Part shown: piece by piece, positions 35,831 to 48,641 of the stretch
How positions within the stretch are numbered: the first letter of the stretch is position 1
How the letters are laid out: each line of letters starts with the position of its first letter
Source of the DNA: Siphonodentalium dalli
Taxonomy: Eukaryota > Mollusca > Scaphopoda > Gadilida > Siphonodentaliidae
Direction: 5' to 3'
Length of the DNA: 64,000 bases
Assembly (NCBI GenBank): GCA_032622095.1
Contig: CP136061.1
Coordinates: 263,844,077-263,908,076, forward strand
The notes under the pieces: generated by a model
Database searches by the model: none
The model's input: the letters and a program-made list of their open reading frames with translations, nothing else
Told to the model about the DNA's origin: nothing
Position numbers and translations under genes: made by a program

Positions 35831-37435
35831 GAAATATAGATATCGTTTTATATTTTGATTAGCACAATTAAAAAGTAATTAATTCTAACAATGATTCACG
35901 CCAAAAACGTACTTGGTTTGGTAATACGAATAGACAAATTAATTATTGTCAACCATGACAGAAGAACGGTTATGAACCGATGTGTGTGCGTGCAGTCCCA
36001 GAAAATGTACGAAATGTTTATGCATTTGCACAGCGAGTACTTAGATCATGAGCTCTTATGCATGCTATCTTCAGAAATATGTTCGTCGAGAGGATTCGCC
36101 TGCTAATTCTATATTGAAGTTTCGTGTCACGCGTGGTAGTAAATAGATTGTGAAATATAATGTCCCATGATTGGGAGTCGTCTTTTATTTCAGAATTCCA
36201 TTGTTTACATCATGTTTGTACCCGATTCCCTATTGACAGGGTTCAATGAATAATTGATCGCCTTTCCTATCCCTCAATAACGGGCTTAAAGAACGGAGAG
36301 GTACGTAGCAGGGGATGATTTCGTTAGTTTGAAAGGCTATAAATTTGGGGTTTTAGGCTAGCTACAGTAATGATGTTTGTAGAAATATTGAATGTAGCCT
36401 TGCGGTTTATATTCTTAATAGTAGTAAATGTAAAATGCATTTGTGTTGTAACACTAGTATCTAAATGTTGCAAAGAGAGCTGATATATTGATGTTAAAAT
36501 TAGAGTTATTTCGCTTGCTTCGAATTCGTTGCAAATAAACAAGAGACAACAATCATCAGTACAACGGCGCGTCACATTCAAGGTACGTTCATGTGCTAGC
36601 AAATTTCCGCTGCACACTACAAAAATGTCAGTTTCAAACTTGCCAAAATGGATTAATGTCTGCCAGCTGTCGACAAGTCAGGTGCTAGTAGTGATCAGCT
36701 TACGACAGCGGTTAACTGATATCGCTGAGCTGTTTACAAAATATTAAGTTACGTATTGGCATTGGCGTTCAATAAAAATACGAAAAAAATACCAGCCGTT
36801 CAATGCCTGTTTGACAAATTTCACTAGGCGTTCAATTTTGTTGGAGAACTACGATTTGAAATCGGGCTCGTATATCGAAAATCACAGGAAACGTGGTCCA
36901 AAGGCTACGCGTGACTTACAATGGGATATTAAGGCATCCAAATCATGCCTTTGTTATTAAATACACCATTGTATAGATTGGTAAATGTGCTTTTGATTGC
37001 AAATGTCACACACAAACTGATCTTTAATGACATAACATGGGACCACAATGTCACTCTAATTCAATCAACGTTATCAATATTATTTATAGTGATCGCGAGT
37101 TTGCAGCTTTGTATAATCGTCCGAGTTTCGACCGAGCGTCCAACAAGACAACACCACACACCTATGTATATAAGTTGTTCTCGTCGTTTGTTGCTTGATG
37201 TGAATGTTTTTCCATACATTTATATTTTAGTCTCGAGTAATATGTGCGGTAAATTGTTGTGATTGACAATATAATTCATATATGTTACAAACAGAATGTA
37301 TTGATATAAATATAGGAGATATAGCAGAGTAGCAATGTTATATGTTATGCCTCCGAAACATGCCGAGCATTGATATTTGAACATGCTTGGAACTATACAA
37401 CACACCAGGCGCCTATTTTAGAAGCAAATTTAATT
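35831..37435. other. No gene supported
   Basis: Frames up to 105 codons occur but none has recognisable domains or splice context. Confidence 0.4.
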
Positions 37436-37650
37436 TTTGAGACAGTGCAAATTTTTTTGGGATTGGGTGGGATCAGAACCCCGGCCCATGACGGCGAGCG
37501 CGCCTTGCGACCCAAAGTCCGACGCCAATACCACACGGCTTCGGTGGCCGTATGGTATTGACGTCGGACTTTGAGTAGCAAGGCGCGCTCGCCGTCATGG
37601 GCAGGAGTTCGAATCCCACCAAATCCCCAAAAAATGTGCACTGTCTCAGA
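37436..37650. mobile_element. tRNA-derived foldback (inverted SINE-like pair)
   Basis: The right arm reads like a tRNA on the + strand: GGTGGCCGTATGG (A-box-like), an anticodon-arm region, a GC-rich variable region GGCGCGCTCGCC, and GGAGTTCGAATCCCACC (B box). The left arm is the inverse of the same sequence, with CATGACGGCGAGCGCGCC. The outer flanks GAGACAGTGCA and TGCACTGTCTC also pair. Total hairpin about 215 bp, centred near 37543. Likely an inverted dimer of a tRNA-related retroposon rather than a working tRNA gene. Confidence 0.7.
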
Positions 37651-39179
37651 AGATATTGAGTTTCGGGGTAGACTAATTGAAATTTAATCTTCTATATATC
37701 CGGCTGATATCATATCTGTATTGGTTCTTAGGGACGTGGGTCCGGACTACATGTATAGTAATATCACTCATGCTAATACATTTTATTGATACACATGTGA
37801 CAGTGCATCTCCACTGAACATGCACGTTTGTGCCATTTCTGATTGCCTGGCAAACCAGAATATCAAAGATGTTTTGTCCACCATTCTTATGAGTCAGGTG
37901 GCAATTTAATTGGATACAATTGTAGTAGCAAATATAATCACAATTGAAATGACGACAGAATAATGCAATTCACAATAAACACTAGCCGTCAGTCTTGATA
38001 TATAGATATTCAAATTGTGTTTATGGTTTTGTCTATGACGCCTAGGCCATATCACGACTCTACTGACCTCATTCGTCTGAAGAAACTCGCAAAATTCATA
38101 CGCATAGGCATGAAGCGATATGAAAACAACTGAGACAGATGGCATGGTATATTTAAGGATCACAAATGACAATGTTCATGTTAGCCAGTTATCAACCAGT
38201 CTTCGTTAAGACTTAGCGCATATTGTATTATTCCTATTCGATATTTGATTACTTAATTGCCTCTTATACATGTGCACATTATAAGCTATTTATATTACAC
38301 GCAGCGCTAATGATGATATATATACACTTAAGAAGGCATATATCACGAATGCTTAAGATTTGTGTAGTAGCCCCCTATTTCTCGACCCATGATATATTGT
38401 CGAGCACCATACTTTTACACGGTATAAATTGATTTGTTTATATTTTGGCATGGCTGGGGGTATGGTGATATAAGCAATTGTCGATTGTAATCGAAACTAT
38501 ATTTGTATAATATGTTCGTGGGTGGAAACTTGTATATATATATGTACATATGTTCTACATTATGCATGTTAATGTATGTTTCCTTGTACAATGTAACAAT
38601 AGCTGGAATAAACAATCAATCAATCAATTATGTTTATGGATGGCGGAAAGACAGCGAAAATCTCACTGCGGAATCAATATACTGCACACATAAACCATCT
38701 ACTCCCAAACTTGCACAGATACTCAGAGAGTTATTTTCACTTAACGTCGACTGATAGCGAGTTGTCACAAATGTCGCACAAAATGACACCTACAACTGCG
38801 CATTTCCTGTTTTATTCTTGGTTATGATTTTCAGAGGTAACTTGAGGGATGTTGATTTTTGTGTTTATTATTTCGCAAATTAAAAGATATGTTCAAGACA
38901 GAACTACTATTTCATATGACTAATGTAATGCAATGAATGTACCGAAACGCCATCATATATACCATGTGTTATTTGTCTTGATTTCCTGTATTTGTTTTCG
39001 CAAAGTGTTTTAAATTTGAGACATGACAAAGCTCTTCTGATTTTCTGTTTATATTGCCATATTGTGGTATCCGCCATCACGCAAACACAATACATTTCCA
39101 TTTAATAATGGAAACACATACTCTAGCTAATACATCGCTATTAATAAAAACATATGAGACGTTCGTTGTCCGTATATCG
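37651..39179. other. No gene supported; retroposon-like tail near 38580-38630
   Basis: GCTGGAATAAACAATCAATC followed by AATCAATT resembles a LINE/SINE 3' tail with a short terminal repeat. Nothing else recognised. Confidence 0.35.
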
Positions 39180-41480
39180 TATACGTTGTTCACAAAATGT
39201 TGACATTAAAACTAACCGCCATGTTGGCCGCCATAGTGGATGTGATTTCAAACTGTTCTGTTTCTTTATCATATTCAGTACAAATTAATTCCAAAATTTA
39301 TACTCAATTCCTTTTGGCCTGGACTACAATCCAGAGTGGTTAATTTGGGACTTTGGAAGTTTGTGACTGCAGGTGTGGTTAAGTGTTGTGACTATTATTT
39401 CATCAAGTGATTATTTTTTATATTAAATGTTCTTTGTAGTCATTAAAATGGTAAAAATATACCACTGGGGACGTTCCCTTTCTGTGTCTGTCGTATGCCA
39501 GTTCAATACGTTTTAAAATTAATATTAGCCACCATATTGAACGCCATCTTGGATTATGATAATCGTCTGATAACAAATATGGATGGCGATTTTCTCTTGT
39601 TAATTTGTCTTTGTATTCTACATTAAATAACATAAAATGCTGGGCAGAATGCGATCATTCGTGGTTCCAATCTCAGGCGATAACTTGTTTTCGAATGTTA
39701 TGACATTGAACGGTGGGATACATTTTGTCCTATTATTTTACCAATTGATCAGATGTATTAATGGTGAAACTAATGTTTTATATGAAATGTTATTCTATGT
39801 GGCCATTACAATAATGTACATATTACCACTGTGGACGTTCCTTTTCTTGATATTTCGTATCTCTCTTCACTAAGACTTAACATTAAAACTGAATGTCATA
39901 TTGCATGCCATCTTGAATTTTGATACATTTCTAATAGTTAATATGGATGGAAAGAACAAAGAAATTAGTAATGGATGATAACATTTTGGGGTCATTCGGC
40001 CAAAAAACACATGGCCGCCGGCAACCATCTTGGGTTGTACTCTCTGCATGACTAAATCCTTTGGCACGGGCTAAAGGTCGTATTCTTGGTCGGATCATCA
40101 TTAAATTTGTCTCAAATGGTAACATTGACATGTAGATAGGAAAGAGTTATTTTGGGATAATTTTGCCATAAAATATGGCCGTTGCCAGCCATCTTGGATT
40201 TTATTCTTTGCATGACTAAATCGTTTGGCACGGGCGACTAGTCGTACCTTTGGTCGAATCATTATGAAATTTATGTGGCTGTTGACGTTGACATGTAGAT
40301 GGGAAAGAGTCATTTTGGGGCCATTTGGCAACAAACCATGTCCGCCAGCAGCCATCATGGATTTCAACATTCAATCTATTAGCACGGGCTATAAGCCGGA
40401 CTGTTCGTCTTATCATCGTGAAATTAGTCGTGGATGTTAATATTGACATGTATGTGGGAACGAGTCATTTTGTGGTCATTCAGCCATAAAACATGGCCGC
40501 TAGCAGCCATATTGTATTTTACTCTTTGCATGACTAAATCCTTTAGCACGGCCTACAAGTCGTATCTTTGGTCGGATCATTATGAAATTTGTTATGGCTG
40601 TTGACATTGACGTGAAGATGGGAATGAGTCACTTTGGGTTCATTCGGCCATAAACTTGGCGGCCAGCAGTCATATTGGATTTCATTCTTTGCATCACTAA
40701 ATCCTTTGGCACGGGCTAGAGGTTGTACCTTTGGTCGGATCATTGTGAAATTGGTAATGGATGATAACATTGAGATGTAGATGTGAATGAGTCATTTTGG
40801 GGTCATTAGGCCAATAAACATGGCTGTCGACGGCCATCTTGGATTTTAAAATGCAATCCATTAGCACGGGAGACAGGCCGTACTGTTTGTCTGATCACCA
40901 TGAAAATTGTCATGGATGTTATTATTGACATGTAGATGGATCGAGTCATTAGTCATTCGGCCATAAAACATGGCCGCTGGCAGCAATCTTGGATTTTACT
41001 CTTTGCATTACTAAATCGTTTGGCACGGGCGTCTAGTCGTACCTTTAGCCAGATCATTATGAAATTTGTCATGGCTGCTGACATTGACATGTAAATAGGA
41101 ACCAGTCATTTTAGGTTCATTCGGCAGGAAAACATGGCCACCAGCAGCCATCTGGGATTTCAAAGTTCAATACATAGCACGGGCTACAGGCCAGAGTGTT
41201 CATCTGATCTTCGTGAAATTTGTCGTGCATGTTAATAAATACATGTAGATGGGAACGAGTCATTTTGGGGTCATTTTTCCATAAAACGTAGCCGCCGGCA
41301 GCCATCTTGCATTTTACTCATTGCATGACTACATCCAAGGTTGTACCTGTGCTCGGATCATTATGAAACTTGTCATGGTGTTGACATTGACATGTAGATG
41401 GGAACGGGTCATGTTGTGGTCATTCGGCAAAAAACATTGGCCGTCAGCTGCCATCTTGGATTTCAAAATTCAATTCATCA
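39180..41480. repeat. Degenerate tandem array, about 160-bp units, rich in GCCATCTTGG
   Basis: From about 40000, CCATCTTGGATTTTACTC, then TTTGCATGACTAAATCCTTT, GGCACGGGCTA, GTCGGATCATTATGAAATTT, TTGACATTGACATGTAGATG and GAGTCATTTTGGGGTCATTC recur every 150-166 bp about ten times. Looser copies at 39200, 39530 and 39890 extend it leftward. All open frames here are repeat artefacts. Confidence 0.88.
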
Positions 41481-44049
41481 TTCCGTTTATTGCGCATCGC
41501 AACAATTTAACTTCTTCGCAAAGTTGAGCTACAGTGTCATTGACACTTGCCTTTATTATTTTATACCAGGTGCGCAATTTGTGGATAGTGCGTCTTTCAA
41601 AAAGAGGTCTCCAACCCAGTTCAATTAATGTCATATCTTAACTGAGGTCGAGCGTGTCAATCACATAACAATTACAATATATAAAACTTATAAGATAACA
41701 TAGTAAAGTCCGATGTAAAACTTATGCCAACTGTTGCCAAAGAGCTAAATTAGAACAATTATGCATTAGTGTATTTTAGATGTGTACATAACAATCATGA
41801 CTGTATAAACATGTATCACAGTGAAGTGGATATTACCGGTAAGTGATTTATATATATATTGTATGTATATACCCGCAGGGTTGATCAATAACTAAAGGAC
41901 GATTTTGGGCTCCTATGACTGTTAATTGATTTATATCATTACCTTAAATTTGTATAGGCGAGCGCATTGTGTATACGTTACACCATGCACTCATACCCGA
42001 ATGTCAGCCACCAAAACCCCACCAAATCAACGCGAAATTACGAACGAATACCCCATTATGACATCCCAACCAACACACACGTGCGTGCATACAGCGAAAT
42101 ATGCGAGGGAAAGGCCACATGAACACACCCTATCCCCAACACCAACAAACACAACCCACAACACACATCCTCTCTCATGTGCACACGATTTCTGGTCTAT
42201 ATTTTGTTATATGCCACTATTATATATGTATGCATGTATGTGTGTATGTATTGTGTATTGTATATGTATTATATATGTATTATATCATACCGAACACGTC
42301 CGGCGATTGGAGAATAAATCCTGAGTCTGATTCTGTTTATACGTGGTGGTGTAGCTTGGTAGGCCAATGCTGACCACATGCGTTATATAGACGCTTCATC
42401 TATACTTTATTATTCGGACAATACAAAACTAAACCCGTCTGCTTTACCCCAATGGTAACTATTCGAAGATACCTGGGGTAACATTTATTTTCTGAGGATA
42501 GTACTTAACAAAAGCATCTAAGCTTGTTGCCCAATCTTCTTTTTTAACAATTTATAATTATATATCATGTATTTATTGTTTGTAATTTTGTTCTGTTTAG
42601 TTCAAATAAACTAAGAGGCGACAGGCCCATCCACATCCAGATGAGAATACACACATTATGCAATGTGATAATATACGTATGACCGTTCATGGTTAAAATA
42701 GAATCGTCACAATATTATATGATGCCTCTTTTTAGCCAGACATTGTATAATACTATATGATATTTTTACGTATATTCGATAATGCATTCACCTTTTTGAA
42801 ATCGCAAATTTGAATGCTGAGACGGATGTTCAATTAATTTTAATTAAAATCCATTCATAATGGATAATTTATGTACACAGTATTACGAACATGTTATCGA
42901 TTCATATTTGAGATGATATTCGCAGTCCAACTGATCAGTCTCAGATACAACAAAACGTGCGAAAACTCACCAGAACTCCTTAAGTGCTACGCATATTTAC
43001 TGAACAGAAGATCCGCGACTTTGACATCTATCTGGACTGACAGTGATCAAACCATATCGCGCGCATATTGAGAATGACACTGATGTTTAAATTTCAGTTC
43101 AATCCTATGCTTCATTAACATATTCAGCTATATACCAACATTGTTTTGGCAGCGTGGAAGGCCAGGAGCTATACCAGTGGAATGATGTTCTCGAAAATTT
43201 GAGTGAGCAAAAGCAAAAATACTATTGAAATAATTCGCTAAATATGGTAAATGGTTTGATATGAGAGAACATACTGACATCGGGTAGGTAGACACTCCTG
43301 CTTCGTGTGGACGAACACATGTTGCCCGTCGTCTGTTTTACGATGAGAAACACGCGTATTCCCATATGAAAATGACTTCCAATTCAGTCCGGTTCGGTGA
43401 TACCTTCCGGGTTGCTGATACCACGTACTTGCGGATATAGCTCACACCCACACACTTGCTGGGCGCAGGTATTGCCTTAATTTTGTTTCAACATTGCCTC
43501 GATTGCTTATCGATGGTTTTGCGGGACGAATGGATGGCTGTTTGTTAACAATTTCGCGTAATTCAGTTGTCGTTATTAAGGAGAACAATGAAATTTCATC
43601 GCAAAATACCTGATTACAAGAAAAAGCGGATTTCCAATGTTGATTTGATAATCGCACGTCTCATTCGCGGAATTTAATTGGCCAAGAACTGAACACTTTA
43701 GTATATTAACGAACTTGTCATTTGTGGAGATGGCACGATTTTGAACGGCTTCTCATTTGAATTTGAATGGTCCGCTCTGGTTACACTAATTGGCGCGGGA
43801 TGAGCATGTGAACATAGAACACGCGAGTACCCATGCGTCGAAATGGCAAACTTCCGACAAGGTGAGCCACTGATTATAATCCATGTATGGAAATGACGTC
43901 TTGTAATGGTCTGCCAATTTTTGTCACTGCATATTAAATAGTCCCTGCATGTATAAGAATGACGTCGTGTGTTGCCCATTTGGGTATAACATTTATGAAA
44001 CTAAAAAGGTCGCCGACCCCACGTCCGCTTAAAAGAGGTGGCTTTTTGT
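41481..44049. other. No gene supported
   Basis: A 66-codon + frame at 42871-43071 follows no clear exon signals until ATTCGCAG at 42918; it is unrecognised. Segments at 43300-43480 and 43720-43980 share distant phrases (AACACGCG-TA-CCCAT, TCCATG-ATGGAAATGAC) and look like old repeat copies. Confidence 0.35.
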
Positions 44050-44951
44050 GCTTTGGCTTCATTTAATGACAAAGAAATCAAATTCCGATAACAAATTGAT
44101 TCCAACTTGACGATGACCAGTGTGTTTTCAAAGGTAGACTGCACACCAAATAGCAAGAGATTCAAGTTTGATCACGTTGTCATTTAGAAACACTAAAATT
44201 ATAATTCCGAAGTCGGACAAAGGCGCATAACTGCGTCAAATTCACTGGACGGTGACCAACTTTGAACGTGACCTGTGTTTTCTGATCTGTAAACCATTTA
44301 CCAAATATCGAGATCAACGAACCATCACCGAATTCTAACTTGACATGATTGAGTCTTTTCAAGTGTGATTGCATACAGGATATCAAGAAACGATATTGAT
44401 CATTGATCAAGTTATCATCCAGACAACCCAAAAATTTAGATTTTTAAATTGAACAAAAGGCATAAATCCGACTAATAACTCCGTCAACAATCAAGAGGCC
44501 ATGATCAAAATATAACTTGCACCTGTGTTTCAAATGTGATCTACGTGAAAAATGTAAACAAAATATGTTGAATATTTCTCAAGTTATCATCTGGAAAATC
44601 AAAACAACTGCCGTTTTATCAATCGAAAACGGGGCTTAACTCCGTTTAAAATAATCGGACCTTGACAAAATAATGTAATTTCGACATATGCGTTCTTAAA
44701 TACCAACTACATACGAAACACATGGAATTCTGATTCGTGTAATAATGTTGAAGTTATGATCCGGATAACCTTGATGGACAACGGACATACGGACATACGG
44801 ACATACTGACATGCTGATTATACTACTCCTTTTATTCCTGGGATAGTAACTAATTTTAGCAAGAGTACTCTCTATTCCCATAATATTTCCCCAAAAATGG
44901 AGTTTTCCACCACACCACTTTAACCTGGGCAACGCCGGGTAACCCTGCTAG
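44050..44951 (+). mobile_element. Helitron-like repeat with 3' hairpin and CTAG
   Basis: Degenerate units (GATCAAGTTATCATC, AACTTGACATGATTGAG-like phrases) lead to a GGACATACGGACATACGG tract, then to a terminal hairpin ACCTGG-GCAACG-CCGGGT (44923-44940), seven bases, and CTAG at 44948-44951 followed by T. The hairpin-7-CTAG|T spacing equals that of the element at 13019. The 5' end is not resolved. Confidence 0.55.
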
Positions 44952-45189
44952 TAATTTATAAAGGCGATTCCTATCATTTTACAAGTAGCAGCCCGGCCAT
45001 TGTTTAAATATTTAGATAAGTATATATGTTCTTGTGTGTTTTATAGAGAAACTGGCTTATCTTTCATTCGTCGTCTAAACACCGCGAAAATGACAAATAA
45101 TGGTACAATTTCTTAGCAACATCAGTTTGGCCTACCAGCATCAGCAGGAAATATCACAATCATATCAAACTAGCAGGACCACTTGACCA

Positions 45190-45560
45190 GGTGTTATATA
45201 GGGAAGTCGGCAGCCGAGAGGTAGCGTACTGGTCTCTCGTGCTAGCGGACCGGGGATCGAAATGTGGGCAGGGTATCAGAACTCGGTCAGACACCAAGTA
45301 TGTCAGACTGAATATAGTCTCATTCGAGATCATTGAACAAAGACCCGAATGCAAAATGCTGACTTCCCCTCCACCATTGCAACATGTATCCAGGTACATG
45401 TATGTTGTCGTGGGTGGAATATGTTGTGTACCCGTGACTTGGTGTGTGCACGTTAAAGAACGCTACTGTAGTCACCACAGAGTTAATAATGTTACTCGGC
45501 CGTGGTAGCACATGGACCAGTGCCTCAGCGCGTCTATAAGTTTCCTGCACTGAAATATCA
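45190..45560 (+). mobile_element. SINE with tRNA-derived head
   Basis: GAGAGGTAGCGTACTGG (A-box-like) and CCGGGGATCGAAATG (B-box-like) stand about 33 bp apart, as in a tRNA-derived polymerase III promoter. The body has TGGTGTGTGCACGTTAAAGA, a phrase resembling conserved central domains of invertebrate SINEs. The 3' end is uncertain. It lies about 0.5 kb upstream of the Spec3-family gene. Confidence 0.6.
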
Positions 45561-46017
45561 ACATATACAGATACAGGAAGAGTGAACAACGCATGGTGTT
45601 CTGGATAGCACTGTATAGTAAATATGTTTCATTGAATTACCACACACCCGGATAGCTGCACTACAACGTTATATATAGAATCAATAATGGATGACATTTC
45701 TCGCTGTTGGTGTAAACAATACTCGCTACATTCGCCATGGAGTAAGGGATATTACTGAATGGTTTATTATGATATTTTGGGAGGATAAGTCGCGTGTACA
45801 TGAAGCGAACTGACAACTGTTTAACAAAGTGTGATACCGAATTAAATATTCCAAATTTGAGTTGATAGTTTTGGGTGTGTGTGACGACGACTTTTCGCCT
45901 ACAGTTGACACCAGAACTCACATGACTATATGACTTAATTGTGCATGAGGATGTGTAACGGATTTATTCTACGGATCAGGTTCCGGTTAAACTGACTGGT
46001 TATTGGTAGTACCTTCA

Positions 46018-46025
46018 TATAAATA
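46018..46025 (+). promoter_or_regulatory. Possible TATA box of the Spec3-family gene
   Basis: TATAAATA lies 63-70 bp before the ATG at 46088. A start about 30 bp downstream would leave a 5' UTR of roughly 35-40 bases. Inferred from position only. Confidence 0.4.
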
Positions 46026-46087
46026 TACACCAACAGACAATTGTTAAAAAACCCAATACCACGACCTGATAACCGCTCGCTAGAAAC

Positions 46088-46208
46088 ATGGGGTCTGGTA
46101 CCGGACAAGGAGGGGCGCGCGGAAAGGATGAGCGCCTAGCCGTCCCTGCGATGCCTATGCCGTTAGCTGTGATATGCTGTATACTTAACTTCGTCGTTCC
46201 AGGACTCG
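46088..46208 (+). CDS. SPEC3: Spec3/Stum family membrane protein, exon 1
   Basis: Encodes residues 1-40 plus one base: a Gly/Arg-rich start (MGSGTGQGGARGKDER), then AVPAMPMPLAVICCILNFVV and PGLG. The MP-x-AV-x-CC-x2-N-x2-VPGLGT signature is the hallmark of the Spec3/Stum family, which includes sea urchin SPEC3, Drosophila Stum (mechanosensory transduction) and vertebrate STUM. The donor is CTCG|GTACGT at 46209, phase 1. The first ATG in an open context behind a TATA-like box was taken as start. The segment forms the first hydrophobic helix together with the start of exon 2. The 9.4 kb intron that follows holds most of the transposons of this half of the window. Confidence 0.88.
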
Positions 46209-46367
46209 GTACGTATCTTCATTGTCTCATATCCAATGTCACCAAATACAATGTATGTTACATAATATTTTCGGAAAATGTTTAAATAAAAAATAAGCAC
46301 AATTATCGATGTCGAAATCGTTCCATAACAGAATAATTATTGTATGCATGTGTCATATTCACATAAT

Positions 46368-46825
46368 GTGACCCGCCATATCAAATCCAGTCGGAGGTCG
46401 GGATTTGTTTACCCTGTGCCAAAGCATTCTCTTATATATGCGAGTCAACCATAGGTCGCCTCGCATATATAAGAGAATGCATTGGCCTAACAATTTTTTA
46501 TCATTTTTTTTAAATAAATGTTTCTGACAATTTTTAGGACATAAAATAAAAAAAACATCCATTACCCTGCAGGGAGCCCCACACATATATAGAAGCATAT
46601 AGAAGAGTGTCGTCTGCTCATGTTTGTCTGGGGCTCTGTATGGGTGAAATTATAAAATTGTTAAAGAATACAAGAAAACATTATTAAAATTGTAAAAAAA
46701 TGTTAGGCCAATGCATTCCCTTATATATGCGAGGCGACCTATGGTCGACTCGCATATATAAGAGAATGCATTGGCACAGGGTAAAACAATCCCGACTTCC
46801 GACTGGATTTGATATGGCGGGTCAC
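46368..46825. mobile_element. GTGACC-type MITE carrying two hairpins, complete
   Basis: Long terminal inverted repeats: GTGACCCGCCATATCAAATC at the left, its inverse ending ATGGCGGGTCAC at the right, extending through CAGTCGGAGGTCGGGATT. Inside are two 69-bp palindromes (about 46421-46489 and 46707-46776) and a block ACCCTGCAGGGAGCCCC...GGGTGAAATT not present in the TTAA family. The termini differ wholly from the TTAA elements. Target duplication unclear (AT or TA). Located in intron 1 of the Spec3-family gene. Confidence 0.85.
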
Positions 46826-48508
46826 ATATAGCAATTGTGCATGGAATAAATATTATTTAAGTTGTCGGGGGAAATCAACAAGTTTGTGTCCATCTAACAA
46901 GTCGACCCATTATGTATATATGCAGAAAATCATTGTAGATGACAATTGTATAATACAAAACAAGAAATTTAGCTTGCAAATTTCATTACAACATTTCTTG
47001 TTTCTGATTCACTGTAAACATGTGCTTGGGGTAAAGTTTGGAAATAATCATGACATTTGCTATTCTTCCACTAAAATTATTACCCATTCAGCAAATAAAA
47101 GTGACGAAAAGGTAAATGAATTAACACACTAATTTAATAATAATAATTCATATTTTGTAGCAAATAGTTTCAACTTGTCATCCAACAAATGTTTATTGAA
47201 GAACCAATCACATTTGGTGAGGAATGTCATATACAAAATGGTCAATGGAATTTATATTTATATATATATGGCATTCCTCGCGTTCACATATATATCTTTC
47301 TTAATGCACGCACTCTCTTGGCTCACGACATTCGCTCACCAACACAGGGGCCTGTAACGCGCTCCGCTGTCCGCCCCCCCCCCCCCCTTGCACTGCCCAC
47401 ATACGCCGCTCTATATACGCGCCTTCTTCGCGTTAATGGAACATTATATATATAAACAAGGGTCTCTGTAGAAATTCAACGTTTCACCATCGCTCGGGAG
47501 TCGCACAAATTTAGCCCATTCACCCCAGTAATGATAACGATATATACACGGATGGATCGGCAAAGAATTCATCTTTCAATAAATACCACAAACTCCCATC
47601 AGAAACATTCATACACGAGCGTATTTTTTCGATTTGATCCGTCTCAGACAGCAATGGACGCATGTGTATCGAAATTCACCACCCATGCAGTTTACTATCA
47701 TTAAAAATCGTTCAAACGATCAACTAAATATCTGTAACTTAGTGATTTATTGTCGGCTAATAATTTATTTACTCATACAAATCAACACATTGTCAGTAAA
47801 CAATTATAATAGAGGAGAAATCTGTCGATAATTCCAACTTTAAAAAAGAAATTTGTCAAGTGACACAGTTCCTAAGTTTAATATTCATTGTGACCTGACC
47901 TTTCTATGACTGACATAGTAGAAACAGCCAATCACCGCTCAGTGTTAGAATCGAGGTCCTCATTTTAATATTCATTATGACCTGACAGAATACCGGTAAT
48001 GTGTGGATCAGAAAATAAACATAATAGAGTTGTCTCGCCTTCTCTGCAGTACCCGAATGTTGTTATTAGTTTGGCTGGTTGATATTAGAGACTTTTCACA
48101 ATACCATAGTAACACTTGTTACAAGTTACACGTGTTGCTGATCCTGGCTAATTCAATTTACTACATGATCCTACCCTTATTCCATTCAATAAACTCATTC
48201 TATAAATTGTGATAATAAACGTTCGTTCAATAACAGGAAATAGTGCCAGGTGACCTCTGACTTCCAATATTTTTCCAACAGACTATAATGAACAAAGACT
48301 TTGAAAAGTTATGTCATTAAATATACGCCATTAAATACACCAAAGAGTCTTTATTTAGCTGGGACTATTTCTTTACGCGGGCAAACAACGCGTAGTTGCG
48401 TGAAACGTCATCGCATGCCTTATAGAAGCCGATGTCAGTTTCGCGTCCCATTTGTTGATTTAAGTATGTTTTGTCGAGGTTTTGGATCATGTAATAAATA
48501 TAATCTAA
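46826..48508 (+). other. Intron 1 sequence without recognised features
   Basis: No exons found. AT-rich, with a C-run at 47376-47388. About 90 bp at 48180-48272 (CAGGAAATAGTGCCAGGTG inside) recur at the right edge of the window, 63911-64000. Confidence 0.5.
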
Positions 48509-48516
48509 AACTCGTC

Positions 48517-48633
48517 CCCAGTTTATAGCGGAATTTTCAAAACTCGTCCAGAAAATTAGGTCTGGAGCTCCACAAAGGCTCGTACCAGACGTAATTTACT
48601 GGACTCGTTTTGTAAATTCCGCTATAAACTGGG
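48517..48633. mobile_element. hAT-like MITE with perfect 8-bp target duplication
   Basis: Terminal inverted repeats CCCAGTTTATAGCGGAATTT / AAATTCCGCTATAAACTGGG bound a 117-bp palindromic element. AACTCGTC stands immediately on both sides (48509-48516 and 48634-48641). An 8-bp duplication is the hAT hallmark; the assignment rests on that length only. Confidence 0.85.
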
Positions 48634-48641
48634 AACTCGTC

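Noticed and set aside
37360-37641. Protein frame GGIRTPAHDGERAL on both strands
   Set aside because: A known type of spurious peptide from the B-box region of tRNA-like sequence; it is part of the tRNA-derived foldback.
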